DNA from: a virus
DNA: 64,000 bases
Strand: one strand, 5' to 3'
Virus record (IMG/VR): IMGVR_UViG_3300042895_001344
Location: 62,001 to 126,000 of that record
Shown: in pieces, positions 22,741 through 31,173 of the stretch
How positions within the stretch are numbered: the first letter of the stretch is position 1
Layout of the letters: each line of letters opens with the position of its first letter
Translations under genes and position numbers: made by a program
The notes under the pieces: generated by a model
The model's input: only the letters and a program-made list of their open reading frames with translations
What the model was told of the DNA's origin: nothing
Database searches by the model: none

Positions 22741-25077
22741 CTAAGAAATTTTTGTTGTAATAAAATCCACGGAAGAGACATTCTCCTCTTTTTTAATCAT
22801 AATGATATTATCCGACCAGTTACGTATTAAAGAATTATGTGATATAACAAGAATATGGTCAAAATAATTTTTAATCTTTTTAAAGAACTCACCCACCATT
22901 TCAAGGTTCTCATCTGCAATCTTACCGAATACTTCATCCATTACAACTATATTGGGCTTAGGTAATGATGATATCTTGGTCAATACACTACGAAGTGCTA
23001 ATGAGGATATGGTTCTTTCATAACCAGAACCCGCATTAAGGGGTTTAACGATTCGGGTCTCAGTATCTATCATAATAAATTCAACCTCATTCTTATCGTT
23101 TATATTCATCTCTAAAATGAAATGACAACTATCAACTAACAAACGATATAACTCCTGATTAATTAATGGAATCATATTTTTAAGAATAATTTTGGATATA
23201 CCGTTTTTACCATATACAGTTAAGTATATTTTAAACACAGCGGATAATTCTTCCTCAGCTGTAATCTTTTTAATTAACTCCTCATTAATACCAATCTTCT
23301 CATTCATGTTTGTAATGTTGTTGGTATGTTTTTCTATATTCGTATTTGTTTGTCTAATGTCTCCGTTAGCGGTTTCTATTTTAGTTTTAAGTGCAATTAC
23401 TTCCGCATCAATTTTTTGATTCTCCTCAAGTTTATTTTTATTACTTTCGTAATTGTCTAATCTTTTTTGTTTACTATCAATTTCCAATTGTTTTTGTTCA
23501 ACCTCTAACTCATATCTTTCTTTACGAAGTTTATTTCTTTCGTAATTTTCAAATTCAGTTTTTAATTTATCAAACCCTTCAGATTGTTCCTTTAATAAAT
23601 CAAATTGATTTTGATTTAATTCCATCTCTTTAATGATGTCTTCAATTTCCTTTTTAATCTTTTCAATTTCATCAGTATGATCTACTTCATCTAATGCTCT
23701 ATTACAAGTAGGACAAACTGTTCCTTCTTCAAATTGTTTAATTAGTTTTTCTCTTTGAGTCTTTTCATGTTTGGATACAACATCAATTCCTTGGAGATTT
23801 GCCATTTCACCTTTTAACTCTTTGTGTTGGTCTTCGTTATAAAATTGTGACGGTTCAACAACACTAACTCCGTCGGCGTTTATTTGACTTACATTTTTTT
23901 GAGTTAATAAAAAAATAACTTCTCTTTGTAATAAAACTAGATTGGTATTAATAAGTTCCCTATCTACGTCGTTGTTTCTTTTTAAAAATACTTCGTCTCT
24001 TTTCTTTTCTAACTTTGTTAATTCTTTTTCAAACTTACCTAATTCTTTTGTCAATCTAACAATCTCACTTTCAGAATTAGTAATACTTTCTTTGTGTGTT
24101 TCATTATCAGATTCTAAACTAACTTTGTTATATGTGTTAGATACTAATTTCTTAGACCAATCATTATACATCTCTTTAGCAATTTCTTCTTTTGCTTTAA
24201 GACTTTCTAATCCCATGAACTTTGTTAATATCTGTCCACGAGCTGTGGGTTTAGATTCAATAAGTTCTTCTAAGTTATAACCTGTTGTTAATATAGTTGA
24301 TAAGAAATCTTCTTGTGTTCCAATTGCAGACGATATAAATGCTTCCGTCTCTCTTCTTTGTTCACCGGATAAATTTACAATGGATCCATCTTCAGCTTTC
24401 TTAAAAAATTCTAAGTCATTCTTAACCGTGTATTCACCTGACTTACTCATCTTACGAGATGTCTTTCTCTCAATTACATAATCATCTCCATCAATTGTAA
24501 TCTCACCACGAACACTCACATCATTCTTATCGGTAAATCTATTAAAGATTTCTCCGTTAGTTTTAGTTTTAGTTGTTGTGTTGAAGAATAAGAACATTAA
24601 AAGATCTACTGATGATGTAGACTTACCACCAAAGTTCTTTGGTGTGGATTCAATTACCGTAATACCGTCCAACCCAGTAAAATCAATAACGTTATTATCT
24701 CCGAATGATAGAAAATTAGAAAACTCCACTTTCCTAATATACCATTTATTATATCTAACTTTGTTTTCATTTAATTTATCTATTTGGGAATTTACTTTAT
24801 TATCTAATCTTTCCATTAACTCCTCCTTAATGATTATTTCATTATCGGAAAGAAAATCTTTCATCAATTTCTTTTGATATTGATGATCTAAAATATTGTC
24901 CGACGCTTCTAAAGACTCTAAACGTGTTTGATTAACATTAGTTAAAGTTTTTGTTATTACCTGAACGGTCTTTGCATTATACTTTTTCTCAAAATAAGAT
25001 TTTACCCTTCTGATTTTCTCAGGGGTGAAATTCTCAGGTACATCTTCCCAAGTTACTTTTATAAAAGGATTACTCAT
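22741..25077 (-). CDS. gp46-like recombination endonuclease subunit (Rad50/SbcC family)
   Basis: A 778-residue SMC-type ATPase corresponding to T4 gp46, the ATPase partner of gp47. About 112 extra N-terminal residues precede the ABC N-lobe (VEFSNFLSFGDNN, ~117-129). The P-loop region is STPKNFGGKST (~144-154), where the first conserved Gly of GxxxxGKS is Pro. The coiled coil carries a zinc hook (C455-PTC458). The C-lobe has the signature GSGYERT (~683-689), Walker B VVMDEVFG (~711-718) and H-loop VISH (744-747). With gp47 (28.4-29.2 kb) it resects DNA ends for UvsX-driven recombination. It overlaps the methyltransferase by 8 bases. Confidence 0.9.
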   Translation of the reverse strand: MSNPFIKVTWEDVPENFTPEKIRRVKSYFEKKYNAKTVQVITKTLTNVNQTRLESLEASDNILDHQYQKKLMKDFLSDNEIIIKEELMERLDNKVNSQIDKLNENKVRYNKWYIRKVEFSNFLSFGDNNVIDFTGLDGITVIESTPKNFGGKSTSSVDLLMFLFFNTTTKTKTNGEIFNRFTDKNDVSVRGEITIDGDDYVIERKTSRKMSKSGEYTVKNDLEFFKKAEDGSIVNLSGEQRRETEAFISSAIGTQEDFLSTILTTGYNLEELIESKPTARGQILTKFMGLESLKAKEEIAKEMYNDWSKKLVSNTYNKVSLESDNETHKESITNSESEIVRLTKELGKFEKELTKLEKKRDEVFLKRNNDVDRELINTNLVLLQREVIFLLTQKNVSQINADGVSVVEPSQFYNEDQHKELKGEMANLQGIDVVSKHEKTQREKLIKQFEEGTVCPTCNRALDEVDHTDEIEKIKKEIEDIIKEMELNQNQFDLLKEQSEGFDKLKTEFENYERNKLRKERYELEVEQKQLEIDSKQKRLDNYESNKNKLEENQKIDAEVIALKTKIETANGDIRQTNTNIEKHTNNITNMNEKIGINEELIKKITAEEELSAVFKIYLTVYGKNGISKIILKNMIPLINQELYRLLVDSCHFILEMNINDKNEVEFIMIDTETRIVKPLNAGSGYERTISSLALRSVLTKISSLPKPNIVVMDEVFGKIADENLEMVGEFFKKIKNYFDHILVISHNSLIRNWSDNIIMIKKEENVSSVDFITTKIS

Positions 25078-26182
25078 TAGTTTTTATTTCATCAATGAAA
25101 CCATTATTAATTAATACACCTTGTATTAAATCTGATCTTAAATTAAACGCTCCGTTTGTTGATTTAAAAGATACTTTAGACCAATCGGTATTAGTAAGTA
25201 AATTAAAAATATTTTCTTTATTTTTTAATATGACAATACCATATCCAGTTTTTTTAGGTAATGATAAAAAATTATCATGTATCCTCATATTATCCTGACC
25301 AAAACAAGTCAATGGAAGATATATATCACATTTATCTAACATATTTTTATTTCTGGTTGTTGCAATTGTTCCTCCATTAGACAACGAATATAATTTTATA
25401 TAATCATTACATGTTCTACTATCTTTTTCAATTTTAAAACTCTTAGACCATATTTGAAATATGACATTAACCTTAACTTCTTTTCCATCGGGAAAATAAA
25501 AATGAGGATTAATGTTTGAACTATATATTAAATTCAACCCTTCTACTCTTGATTTAGTTGATCCCTTACCGTCGCTATCAAATAGTTGTGGCAATATAAA
25601 ACCAACAAAATCTGCGTAATTTGAATGATTTAAAAATCTTAAAGCCAAATTTGATCTTAATCCGAATGGTGGGTTACCTAAAACCAAATATTTCTTATCC
25701 GTATCGGGTGACCATTTCAAATAATCTTTAATAACAATATTTTCTAAATTACTTTCAATGTCAATACCAACTCTTCTATCTTCAGGAAATAAATTATAAA
25801 AACTACCGTCCCCAACGGATGGTTCTACATATGTGTATTCTAATTCATCTACATCATGTTCTTTTAAAACCGTTTGGAAAAGATCAAAACATAATTTGGC
25901 AGTTTCTTTTGATGTAAAGAATTGATCTTTTTCTTTTGGAGTTAATGTTGATAGATCAACAGGTATACCCAACATTTCCGATAAATCAAATTTATAATAA
26001 TTGGGTACATTATCAAGATCAATCCATCTTTTTATTGTACCGTTATTAACATTGATATATTTTGATATATGTTTTATACCCTCAATCCCTAAACTAATTT
26101 TTTCTTTTTTTGTTTGTTCTTTAGTAAAAGTAATGTTAGAGTATTTTTCAATACATTTAAATAAAATATCTAAATTATCCAT
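25070..26182 (-). CDS. N6-adenine DNA methyltransferase with HTH
   Basis: A 370-residue MTase-like protein. Residues ~1-80 look like a helical recognition or HTH segment (HISKYINVNNGTIKRWIDLD). Motif I is EPSVGDGSF (120-128), followed by GIDIE (~139-143), and motif IV is NPPF (170-173), which marks N6-adenine or N4-cytosine methylation. The C-terminal ~170 residues would be target recognition. It overlaps the upstream putative endonuclease by 8 bases and the gp46 gene by 8 bases. The endonuclease-methylase order and tight overlap suggest a type II restriction-modification pair embedded in the recombination operon. Target sequence unknown. Confidence 0.75.
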   Translation of the reverse strand: MDNLDILFKCIEKYSNITFTKEQTKKEKISLGIEGIKHISKYINVNNGTIKRWIDLDNVPNYYKFDLSEMLGIPVDLSTLTPKEKDQFFTSKETAKLCFDLFQTVLKEHDVDELEYTYVEPSVGDGSFYNLFPEDRRVGIDIESNLENIVIKDYLKWSPDTDKKYLVLGNPPFGLRSNLALRFLNHSNYADFVGFILPQLFDSDGKGSTKSRVEGLNLIYSSNINPHFYFPDGKEVKVNVIFQIWSKSFKIEKDSRTCNDYIKLYSLSNGGTIATTRNKNMLDKCDIYLPLTCFGQDNMRIHDNFLSLPKKTGYGIVILKNKENIFNLLTNTDWSKVSFKSTNGAFNLRSDLIQGVLINNGFIDEIKTNE

Positions 26183-26870
26183 TAATAATTAAATGTTTTT
26201 CTAAAAATCTTTTTATTTGTTCATCTGTAGAATTATATATTTCTATTGTGTTTCCAAATCGAACTCCTTTATATAATGAACTAAGACTTAATGTTAATTT
26301 ACCAACATCAGTTCTTTTTCTTATACATAATTTAACATTAAAAACTTCGTGTGTTTCAATTGGATATAATTCTGAAGGATTAATAGATGTCATAAATATT
26401 TCATTTGGGGTGATAGACATTAATATATACTTATCACATACGTTTTCTTTAAACGTCTCATATTGAAATGTATTATTGTTTGTTCCAACTGTTGCAGTTT
26501 TAATTTCAGTCCTAACCGTTGTATTAGATTGTAATGGGTATATTTTCATATCGTAAATACCATCACCTTTATTTGTGTTTCTATCTCCATCGTATTCAAC
26601 AGTAAACGTTTTGGGGTAATTTTTAACGATTGATTCAACCATTAATTCCCCTACTTTTCCTACTGCATCTGAATTACCTAAACTTTTTATTTTTTCGTTT
26701 TTAGACCCTACCCATTTATTGCTGGTTTTAATTTTTTCAATTGATTCTAATAAAACATTACTACAACTATTATTTTTCGATGGTGTGTCTTGTTCAATTA
26801 TTTTTATTTGTTTTTCAATTTTTTGATTGTAAATCATTATATCCTCATCAGTTATTGTAATATTTGCCAT
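26175..26870 (-). CDS. Putative PD-(D/E)XK restriction endonuclease
   Basis: A 231-residue protein of no family I recognise by name, with a plausible PD-(D/E)XK core: GKVGELMVESIV (helix), then KGDGIYDMKIY with an Asp at ~107, and T-E122-I-K124-T-A. Acidic residue, strand, E-x-K is the expected order for type II restriction enzymes. The N-terminal ~70 residues are Lys-rich and may bind DNA. Its gene directly precedes and overlaps the methyltransferase, which is the main support for a restriction role. If real, the phage carries both parts of a restriction-modification system, useful against competing phages. The call is inference from motif and context. Confidence 0.5.
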   Translation of the reverse strand: MANITITDEDIMIYNQKIEKQIKIIEQDTPSKNNSCSNVLLESIEKIKTSNKWVGSKNEKIKSLGNSDAVGKVGELMVESIVKNYPKTFTVEYDGDRNTNKGDGIYDMKIYPLQSNTTVRTEIKTATVGTNNNTFQYETFKENVCDKYILMSITPNEIFMTSINPSELYPIETHEVFNVKLCIRKRTDVGKLTLSLSSLYKGVRFGNTIEIYNSTDEQIKRFLEKHLIING

Positions 26871-26877
26871 TTTATTT

Positions 26878-27192
26878 TTATTTTATTCTATTTTCTTCAA
26901 AAAACTCAATTATTGAATTTAGGCACCACACCGCTCCCGATGTAAAAACAGCATCAGCAAAAAGATTCCAAAATAAATTTGTTTGGAAATAGTGATTACA
27001 TAAACCACCTAACGCAAGTGACATTACCCAACCTAAGTGAAAACCCAAACATAGGGGACATGTCATAAGTTTATAAAAGAAAGAAGATTTAGTTTTTACC
27101 CATTCTCTCAAGTCTTCAAAGATTGTCGACCAAGAAATTATACACATACATCCGTAAGCGGCAAGGACCCAAAATAACATTATCATAATCAT
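26878..27192 (-). CDS. Membrane protein of DUF1360 type
   Basis: A 104-residue integral membrane protein. It begins with a hydrophobic helix (MIMIMLFWVLAAYGCMCIIS), then a polar stretch, then TCPLCLGFHLGWVMSLAL, the C-P-x-C-x-G-F-x-x-G pattern that marks DUF1360 phage and sporulation-type proteins, and a third hydrophobic segment near the C-terminus. Function of the family is unknown. MIMIM gives several starts a few codons apart. It lies between a terminator region at 27.2 kb and the restriction-like pair. Confidence 0.6.
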   Translation of the reverse strand: MIMIMLFWVLAAYGCMCIISWSTIFEDLREWVKTKSSFFYKLMTCPLCLGFHLGWVMSLALGGLCNHYFQTNLFWNLFADAVFTSGAVWCLNSIIEFFEENRIK

Positions 27193-27217
27193 TAAATTTT
27201 TTATTATTATAAATTAA

Positions 27218-27253
27218 AATAACCCCCATATTAATTAAAATACAGGGGTTATT
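27218..27253 (-). terminator. Hairpin terminator downstream of 27259-27810 gene
   Basis: AATAACCCC (27218-27226) pairs with GGGGTTATT (27245-27253) over an 18-base loop, followed on the minus strand by TTAATTTATAATAA. Placed between two leftward genes, 6 bases after the preceding stop. The long loop makes it weaker than the other terminators. Confidence 0.6.
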
Positions 27254-27258
27254 CTATA

Positions 27259-27810
27259 TTAAAAGTTTGTATCTAAAATGTACACACCATCAATTAGGTT
27301 GTACACTTCAACATCTTCTCTTTTAAATGATCTCCATTCTTCAGGTTCACCTGTGGTAATCCATTTGGTTTGGAAATTTGCAACATGACATTTAGCGGGA
27401 TTTGCAAATGTTTCAGGTCTAATTAAAATAACCTGAGAAAAATCCACATTAGTTCTAATGTAAATATTTTTATCCCATCCTTGGTTTTTTTCGGGATTCC
27501 AATATTTGGATTTCCTCCACCAAGGGATGTTTACGGTTTTAAAACCTAAACCGCTTTTGTTATTGAGGCCCTTGTTTTCATCTGAGAAGAAATCACCAGT
27601 CCAATTTTTGGAATGTTCGATTTCTATTCCCCAAATAGGGTCTTCTTTGTACAATAAATCAATACCGTACTTATTTGGATTTGCAATCATTTCAAGTTCT
27701 AATGTTTCCATTGAGAATTTAATTATTGCATTTCTTGATGAGGAATCATCGAAACCTCCCGTGTTGTAGACTCTTGGTCTACCTGTAGCCATTGTTGACA
27801 TAAGATTCAT
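27259..27810 (-). CDS. Hypothetical protein, possible PD-(D/E)XK-like nuclease
   Basis: A 183-residue protein, not firmly recognised. Residues ~48-68 (YGIDLLYKEDPIWGIEIEHS, then KNW) place D51, then E62-I-E64 and K67 in a strand-turn-strand pattern like a nuclease core, although the last motif is ExE...K rather than ExK. The downstream half is aromatic-rich (NIPWWRKSKYWNPEKNQGWD). Starts at M4 or M7 (MSTMATG or MATG) are also possible. It is followed by a terminator, so it is the last gene of its unit. Confidence 0.5.
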   Translation of the reverse strand: MNLMSTMATGRPRVYNTGGFDDSSSRNAIIKFSMETLELEMIANPNKYGIDLLYKEDPIWGIEIEHSKNWTGDFFSDENKGLNNKSGLGFKTVNIPWWRKSKYWNPEKNQGWDKNIYIRTNVDFSQVILIRPETFANPAKCHVANFQTKWITTGEPEEWRSFKREDVEVYNLIDGVYILDTNF

Positions 27811-27897
27811 TTTTTTATATCATTTATTTATCATTTCTGATTATAATAAAGTATAAAGAAATTATCTCGTAAAAAAAAGTAAGTTGCCGGAAATATT

Positions 27898-28431
27898 TTA
27901 TTCATCATACAGTGATCCTAAGTCACTATTTTTAAGGTATCTACCTTTACCTAATCCACTTAAAGATTTAGTTATTTTTTCCAAATCAGATTTTAATTTA
28001 TCGTTTTCTTTCATCAACTTTTCTATCTCTTCGTTGTTGGTTATCTCTTTAATAACTTCCACAATTTTTTCAACAGGAACCTCTTTAATAACTTCTTTAG
28101 TTACGGTCTTGGTCTTACCCTTCTTTTCGACTACAACCTCTCTAATGACCTCTATTGGTACTTCTATTCTTACTTCCTTGATTACCTCTTTAATAACTTC
28201 AATAGGTACCTCTACAATTTTTTCAACTTCAACAATCACTTCCTTTATTACCTCTTTTGTGACTTCGACTATTTCTTTAGTTCTATTACCATTTGGTGTC
28301 TCACCATACTTTAACAAAGAAAACCCTCTATTGAAGGTTTCTTGTGCTAACTTATCTACATTATCTATTTTATTTAATTCACAATATTGAATAAACTCAT
28401 TATCCAAGATTAACGTGCTCTTCGGTTTCAT
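27898..28431 (-). CDS. Coiled-coil protein with Val/Ile-Glu repeat tract
   Basis: A 177-residue protein of unknown function. Residues 1-45 are a small helical domain (LDNEFIQYCELNKIDNVDKL). The centre (~48-130) is an unusual repeat of V/I-x-x-V-I-K-E-V units (EVIKEVIVEVEKIVEVPIEV), strand-forming or coiled, and the C-terminus is a Lys/Glu helix (LMKENDKLKSDLEKITKSLS). The repeat could be a filament or scaffold. It overlaps the gp47-like gene by 32 bases, and a role in the same operon is possible but unproven. Confidence 0.6.
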   Translation of the reverse strand: MKPKSTLILDNEFIQYCELNKIDNVDKLAQETFNRGFSLLKYGETPNGNRTKEIVEVTKEVIKEVIVEVEKIVEVPIEVIKEVIKEVRIEVPIEVIREVVVEKKGKTKTVTKEVIKEVPVEKIVEVIKEITNNEEIEKLMKENDKLKSDLEKITKSLSGLGKGRYLKNSDLGSLYDE

Positions 28432-29224
28432 TTTCTATGTCTTTGATATCGTTTATTCTAAAGTGTAGGAACGGTTGTGTATTTTCTAAATCGTGAAATT
28501 CATATTCATTAGATTCTACATCATATACTCCATACCCATGATGTTTAACTGTCTCTCCAAAATTTTGTTGTATAAGACTACCAACCATTATTGCATGACC
28601 TCCATTTGGTAATGTGAACTGTTGTCTCTTGTGAATATCACCACATAACAATAAATCTAAATCAACAAAGTTTAATTGATCATACGCATCTTCAAACTCA
28701 TAACCTAAGTCTGTCGATAACCCCATAATCGGTCCATGGAACAGTCCAACCGTTAATAAACCTTCTTGTTTTGTAAATTCAGGTCTTACGTTGTGTTGAT
28801 ATAATGAATAAACAACCCATTGAACGCTACCATCGGTATCAACATAATCACCACTATCTTTTAGGTATGTGATGTGTTGATTGTCTAATAATTGAACGAC
28901 TGGTGTTATACTATCCATACGTTGTGTATTATTCTCCAAGAAGTCGTGATTACCTGGTATTATTACAACCTTACCAAAACGAGTTAACTCTTTTAAAAAC
29001 CAACTCGTTAATAATAATTGTTCATTTGAAATATTAATTTTTTGATGTGCGATATCACCCGCAACAACAATTCTAATTTCGTTATGTGATATATTTTCAT
29101 CTGCCCATTCTAAAAATTTTACACTTAATTCATTTAATAATATTTCGAATTGTTCTCTATACAAATCATGCATTTGAATTGTACGAATATGTAAATCAGC
29201 AATATGAATTATCTTTTTGACCAT
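28400..29224 (-). CDS. gp47-like exonuclease (Mre11/SbcD family)
   Basis: A 274-residue metallophosphoesterase nuclease, partner of the gp46 homologue. Motifs: D10-L-H12 in HIADLHIR, GDIAH (56-60), GNHD (91-94), H163 in LFHG, and GDIH (195-198). These are the manganese ligands of the Mre11 fold. T4 gp47 is ~340 residues; the C-terminal capping domain is shorter here, ending HVNLG. With gp46 it resects double-strand ends to start recombination-dependent replication. The gp46 gene is ~3.3 kb downstream, separated by the restriction-like pair and accessory genes. It overlaps the PD-(D/E)XK nuclease gene by 16 bases. Confidence 0.88.
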   Translation of the reverse strand: MVKKIIHIADLHIRTIQMHDLYREQFEILLNELSVKFLEWADENISHNEIRIVVAGDIAHQKINISNEQLLLTSWFLKELTRFGKVVIIPGNHDFLENNTQRMDSITPVVQLLDNQHITYLKDSGDYVDTDGSVQWVVYSLYQHNVRPEFTKQEGLLTVGLFHGPIMGLSTDLGYEFEDAYDQLNFVDLDLLLCGDIHKRQQFTLPNGGHAIMVGSLIQQNFGETVKHHGYGVYDVESNEYEFHDLENTQPFLHFRINDIKDIENETEEHVNLG

Positions 29225-30078
29225 CTTGAAATATATTTTGATAAATCCATTTGTAGGATTGCGTTGTTAATTTGATGTGGAACTTTATATTCAACAAATG
29301 TTGCGTCGTCTTTTAATAATACAACTACATTACCTAATAATTTAGTATCGTTATATTTTGTTCCTTCCAACATCTTACGCAACAATCGACCATATAATGG
29401 TAATTGTAAATAATAATGACCTAAAGCATTATCATGATAATTGTTAAATGGTGGATATAATCTACCCGTGTAATGATGAACTTCAAAGTTCTTTGGTTGG
29501 TTTGTTTTCCAATCTGTAATAACAAATCCAAATCCATCCTTCTCTTTGTTTTGCATTAACCATACTTTATCTGGTTGTCCTGTGTATTGTTCAATTGGGT
29601 CTCCTAATACAATTTCTGTATCCAACAAGACTCCACCACGTTCTAACATTAAATCAAGAAATTGTTTTCCTGCAATAATCATGTTATCACTCTTACGTTG
29701 TTGTTCTTCATTAATTTCAAATATTGGTTGTCTAACTTCTTTGTAGTTATCGAAACGACCAATTAATTCAGATTCTAATTCAAAGTGAACACGGCTACCC
29801 ATATTAGTTGATAAATCACCAGCTTGTTTCCATTCGGCAAGTAATTGTGCTTGACCTTCAGGATCTCCTTTAGACATCTTAAGTGCCATACCGTCAGCAT
29901 CAAATGGTTTATGAAATTTCTTTACAATTTTTGATACTGACGGGAAGTTCTTTTTAATTTCACCATCAACATCTTTCATATAGTAGATGTGTTCTTCTTC
30001 TATAAATGTTAATTCTAATTCTTGTCTTCTTTTTTCTAATAAGTCATTTATCTCTAATGAGATGTCTTTTAAATTCAT
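29209..30078 (-). CDS. RecB-like PD-(D/E)XK nuclease
   Basis: A 289-residue nuclease of the RecB/Cas4-like superfamily. Conserved pieces in order: GSRVHFELE with H98, LLDTEIVLG with E155, TGQPDKV with D170, FVITDWKTN with D189-W-K191, and the trailing Q225-LPLY229 helix (QxxxY motif). This is the typical order H ... (E) ... D ... D-x-K ... Q-x-x-x-Y. A 5'-3' exonuclease role in end resection or a Cas4-type function are both possible. It lies between primase and gp47, so involvement in replication or recombination is likely. Confidence 0.75.
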   Translation of the reverse strand: MNLKDISLEINDLLEKRRQELELTFIEEEHIYYMKDVDGEIKKNFPSVSKIVKKFHKPFDADGMALKMSKGDPEGQAQLLAEWKQAGDLSTNMGSRVHFELESELIGRFDNYKEVRQPIFEINEEQQRKSDNMIIAGKQFLDLMLERGGVLLDTEIVLGDPIEQYTGQPDKVWLMQNKEKDGFGFVITDWKTNQPKNFEVHHYTGRLYPPFNNYHDNALGHYYLQLPLYGRLLRKMLEGTKYNDTKLLGNVVVLLKDDATFVEYKVPHQINNAILQMDLSKYISRWSKR

Positions 30079-30079
30079 T

Positions 30080-31021
30080 CTAATCTATTTGTTTCATTTT
30101 ATATTCACTTAAGTTTCCCTGTAAATCGGCAATATCTTTATCCCCTTCTAATCTTATACTCCACACTTTCCCCATTAGTTTTCCACAATTCAATCTATGG
30201 TATAATCTTTCTTGATCATTCCACGCATCAGGATCTAGTACTATAACTATTTTTTTTGCATTATTGTAGAGTTTCATAAATAAATGTTCACTCATAAACT
30301 TTCCCAACATTGGAATTGCATTGGGAATAAAGATGCTATCAAACGCACCTTCCACAATGTATATTGGTTCATCCCAATTAATTAAATGCTCATTGAAAAT
30401 AATAATCTCCTTTTGTGCTTCGGGGTTCATGTATTTTCTCTTTGTCTTTTGTAAATAAGAACGAGCAATGAAATACGTTAATCTTTTATTCTCATCATAG
30501 GATGGAATTATAATTCTACTCTCATATGGTCCACTATAACAAAATCCAATATTATAAATTTGTAACATCAAATCAGTGATGTTTCTTTTTTTAATGTAAT
30601 TGTATGCCTGCTTGTATTGTGGGGTCATCTTTAAACCCATACTAGCATCTTTAAATGGAATAAACTCTTTAGGTAATTTTACAGGTTTGTATGTTCTTGC
30701 AGCAATCTCCTCATCATCTTCAGGTTTTAATAAAAGATATTTCTTTAATTGTTTTGGATTACCAAACTTCTTAATTAACTTATAGATTGATCCGTGGGTA
30801 TTATGTGTCTCAGCACATACCCAACATTTATAAACACCATATTTGTAATTGATTTCAAGGTTTCCCTTACCGTCTCCTTTATCTAATCCTTTAATTTCAT
30901 GTGAACACACAGGACAATCAAAGGACACTTGGTACCTATAATCATTATGATTTTTATAGTCACCAAATATATCTTCTAAAATATCAAATACGGCAGAATA
31001 GTCTACTTCTTGGGTGTTCAT
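30080..31021 (-). CDS. DNA primase, gp61/DnaG-like (zinc finger and TOPRIM)
   Basis: A 313-residue primase. The zinc-binding N-terminus has C36-PVC39 and C66-WVC69 (FDCPVCSHEIKGLDKGDG ... YKCWVCAE). A DnaG-type core follows, with a TOPRIM domain: E224 in YIVEGAFDSIFIPNA and the D263-P-D265 pair in VIVLDPDAW. It synthesises RNA primers for lagging-strand replication with the gp41-like helicase (55.8-57.2 kb). The start is set at ATG 31021-31019 (MNTQEVDYSAVFDI); a longer ORF from 31093 reads through the candidate RNA and its terminator and is unlikely. Confidence 0.85.
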   Translation of the reverse strand: MNTQEVDYSAVFDILEDIFGDYKNHNDYRYQVSFDCPVCSHEIKGLDKGDGKGNLEINYKYGVYKCWVCAETHNTHGSIYKLIKKFGNPKQLKKYLLLKPEDDEEIAARTYKPVKLPKEFIPFKDASMGLKMTPQYKQAYNYIKKRNITDLMLQIYNIGFCYSGPYESRIIIPSYDENKRLTYFIARSYLQKTKRKYMNPEAQKEIIIFNEHLINWDEPIYIVEGAFDSIFIPNAIPMLGKFMSEHLFMKLYNNAKKIVIVLDPDAWNDQERLYHRLNCGKLMGKVWSIRLEGDKDIADLQGNLSEYKMKQID

Positions 31022-31048
31022 GATTATAATATAATAAAAAAGTATGAT

Positions 31049-31084
31049 AAAAAAAAATGGGAGCCGGACACCACGCCGACTCCC
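31049..31084 (-). terminator. Strong GC-rich Rho-independent terminator
   Basis: GGGAGTCGG and CCGGCTCCC (31059-31084) form a 9-base-pair stem with one G-U type mismatch position over an 8-base loop, followed on the minus strand by a nine-T run (31049-31057). GC content is far above the surroundings. It ends the candidate small RNA and stops transcripts from the RuvC gene before the primase. Confidence 0.88.
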
Positions 31085-31117
31085 TCCAACCAAACTTGTA
31101 TTTCTACAAGTCCCGTC
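31049..31117 (-). ncRNA. Candidate structured small RNA (~70 nt)
   Basis: In the 152-base gap between RuvC and primase, the minus strand reads as a small RNA: a TATTTATA octamer at 31122-31129, a GGACGGG start region a few bases later, a 7-bp hairpin ACTTGTA-GAAA-TACAAGT (31094-31111) closed by a GNRA-type GAAA tetraloop, a TTTGGTTGG linker, and the strong terminator hairpin. The segment is more than half G+C while the genome around it is about one-third. There is no open reading frame in it. It is too short and lacks the arms for a tRNA. The 5' end and function are inferred. Confidence 0.55.
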
Positions 31118-31121
31118 CTAA

Positions 31122-31129
31122 TATAAATA
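31122..31129 (-). promoter_or_regulatory. TATTTATA motif in front of candidate small RNA
   Basis: The minus strand reads GATATATTTATATTAGGACGGG. The octamer is followed within ~10 bases by a GC-rich structured RNA ending in a terminator, with no start codon nearby. This is the cleanest case for the octamer being a transcription signal rather than a translation signal. Confidence 0.5.
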
Positions 31130-31173
31130 TATCTTTTACAGCTCGTAAAGTAAAACTTTAGTTGCCGAATATT

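Noticed and set aside
31019-31093. Longer primase ORF starting at 31093
   Set aside because: It would be translated through the candidate RNA's terminator hairpin and begins with non-conserved hydrophobic residues; MNTQEVDYSAVFDI at 31021 is the sensible start.
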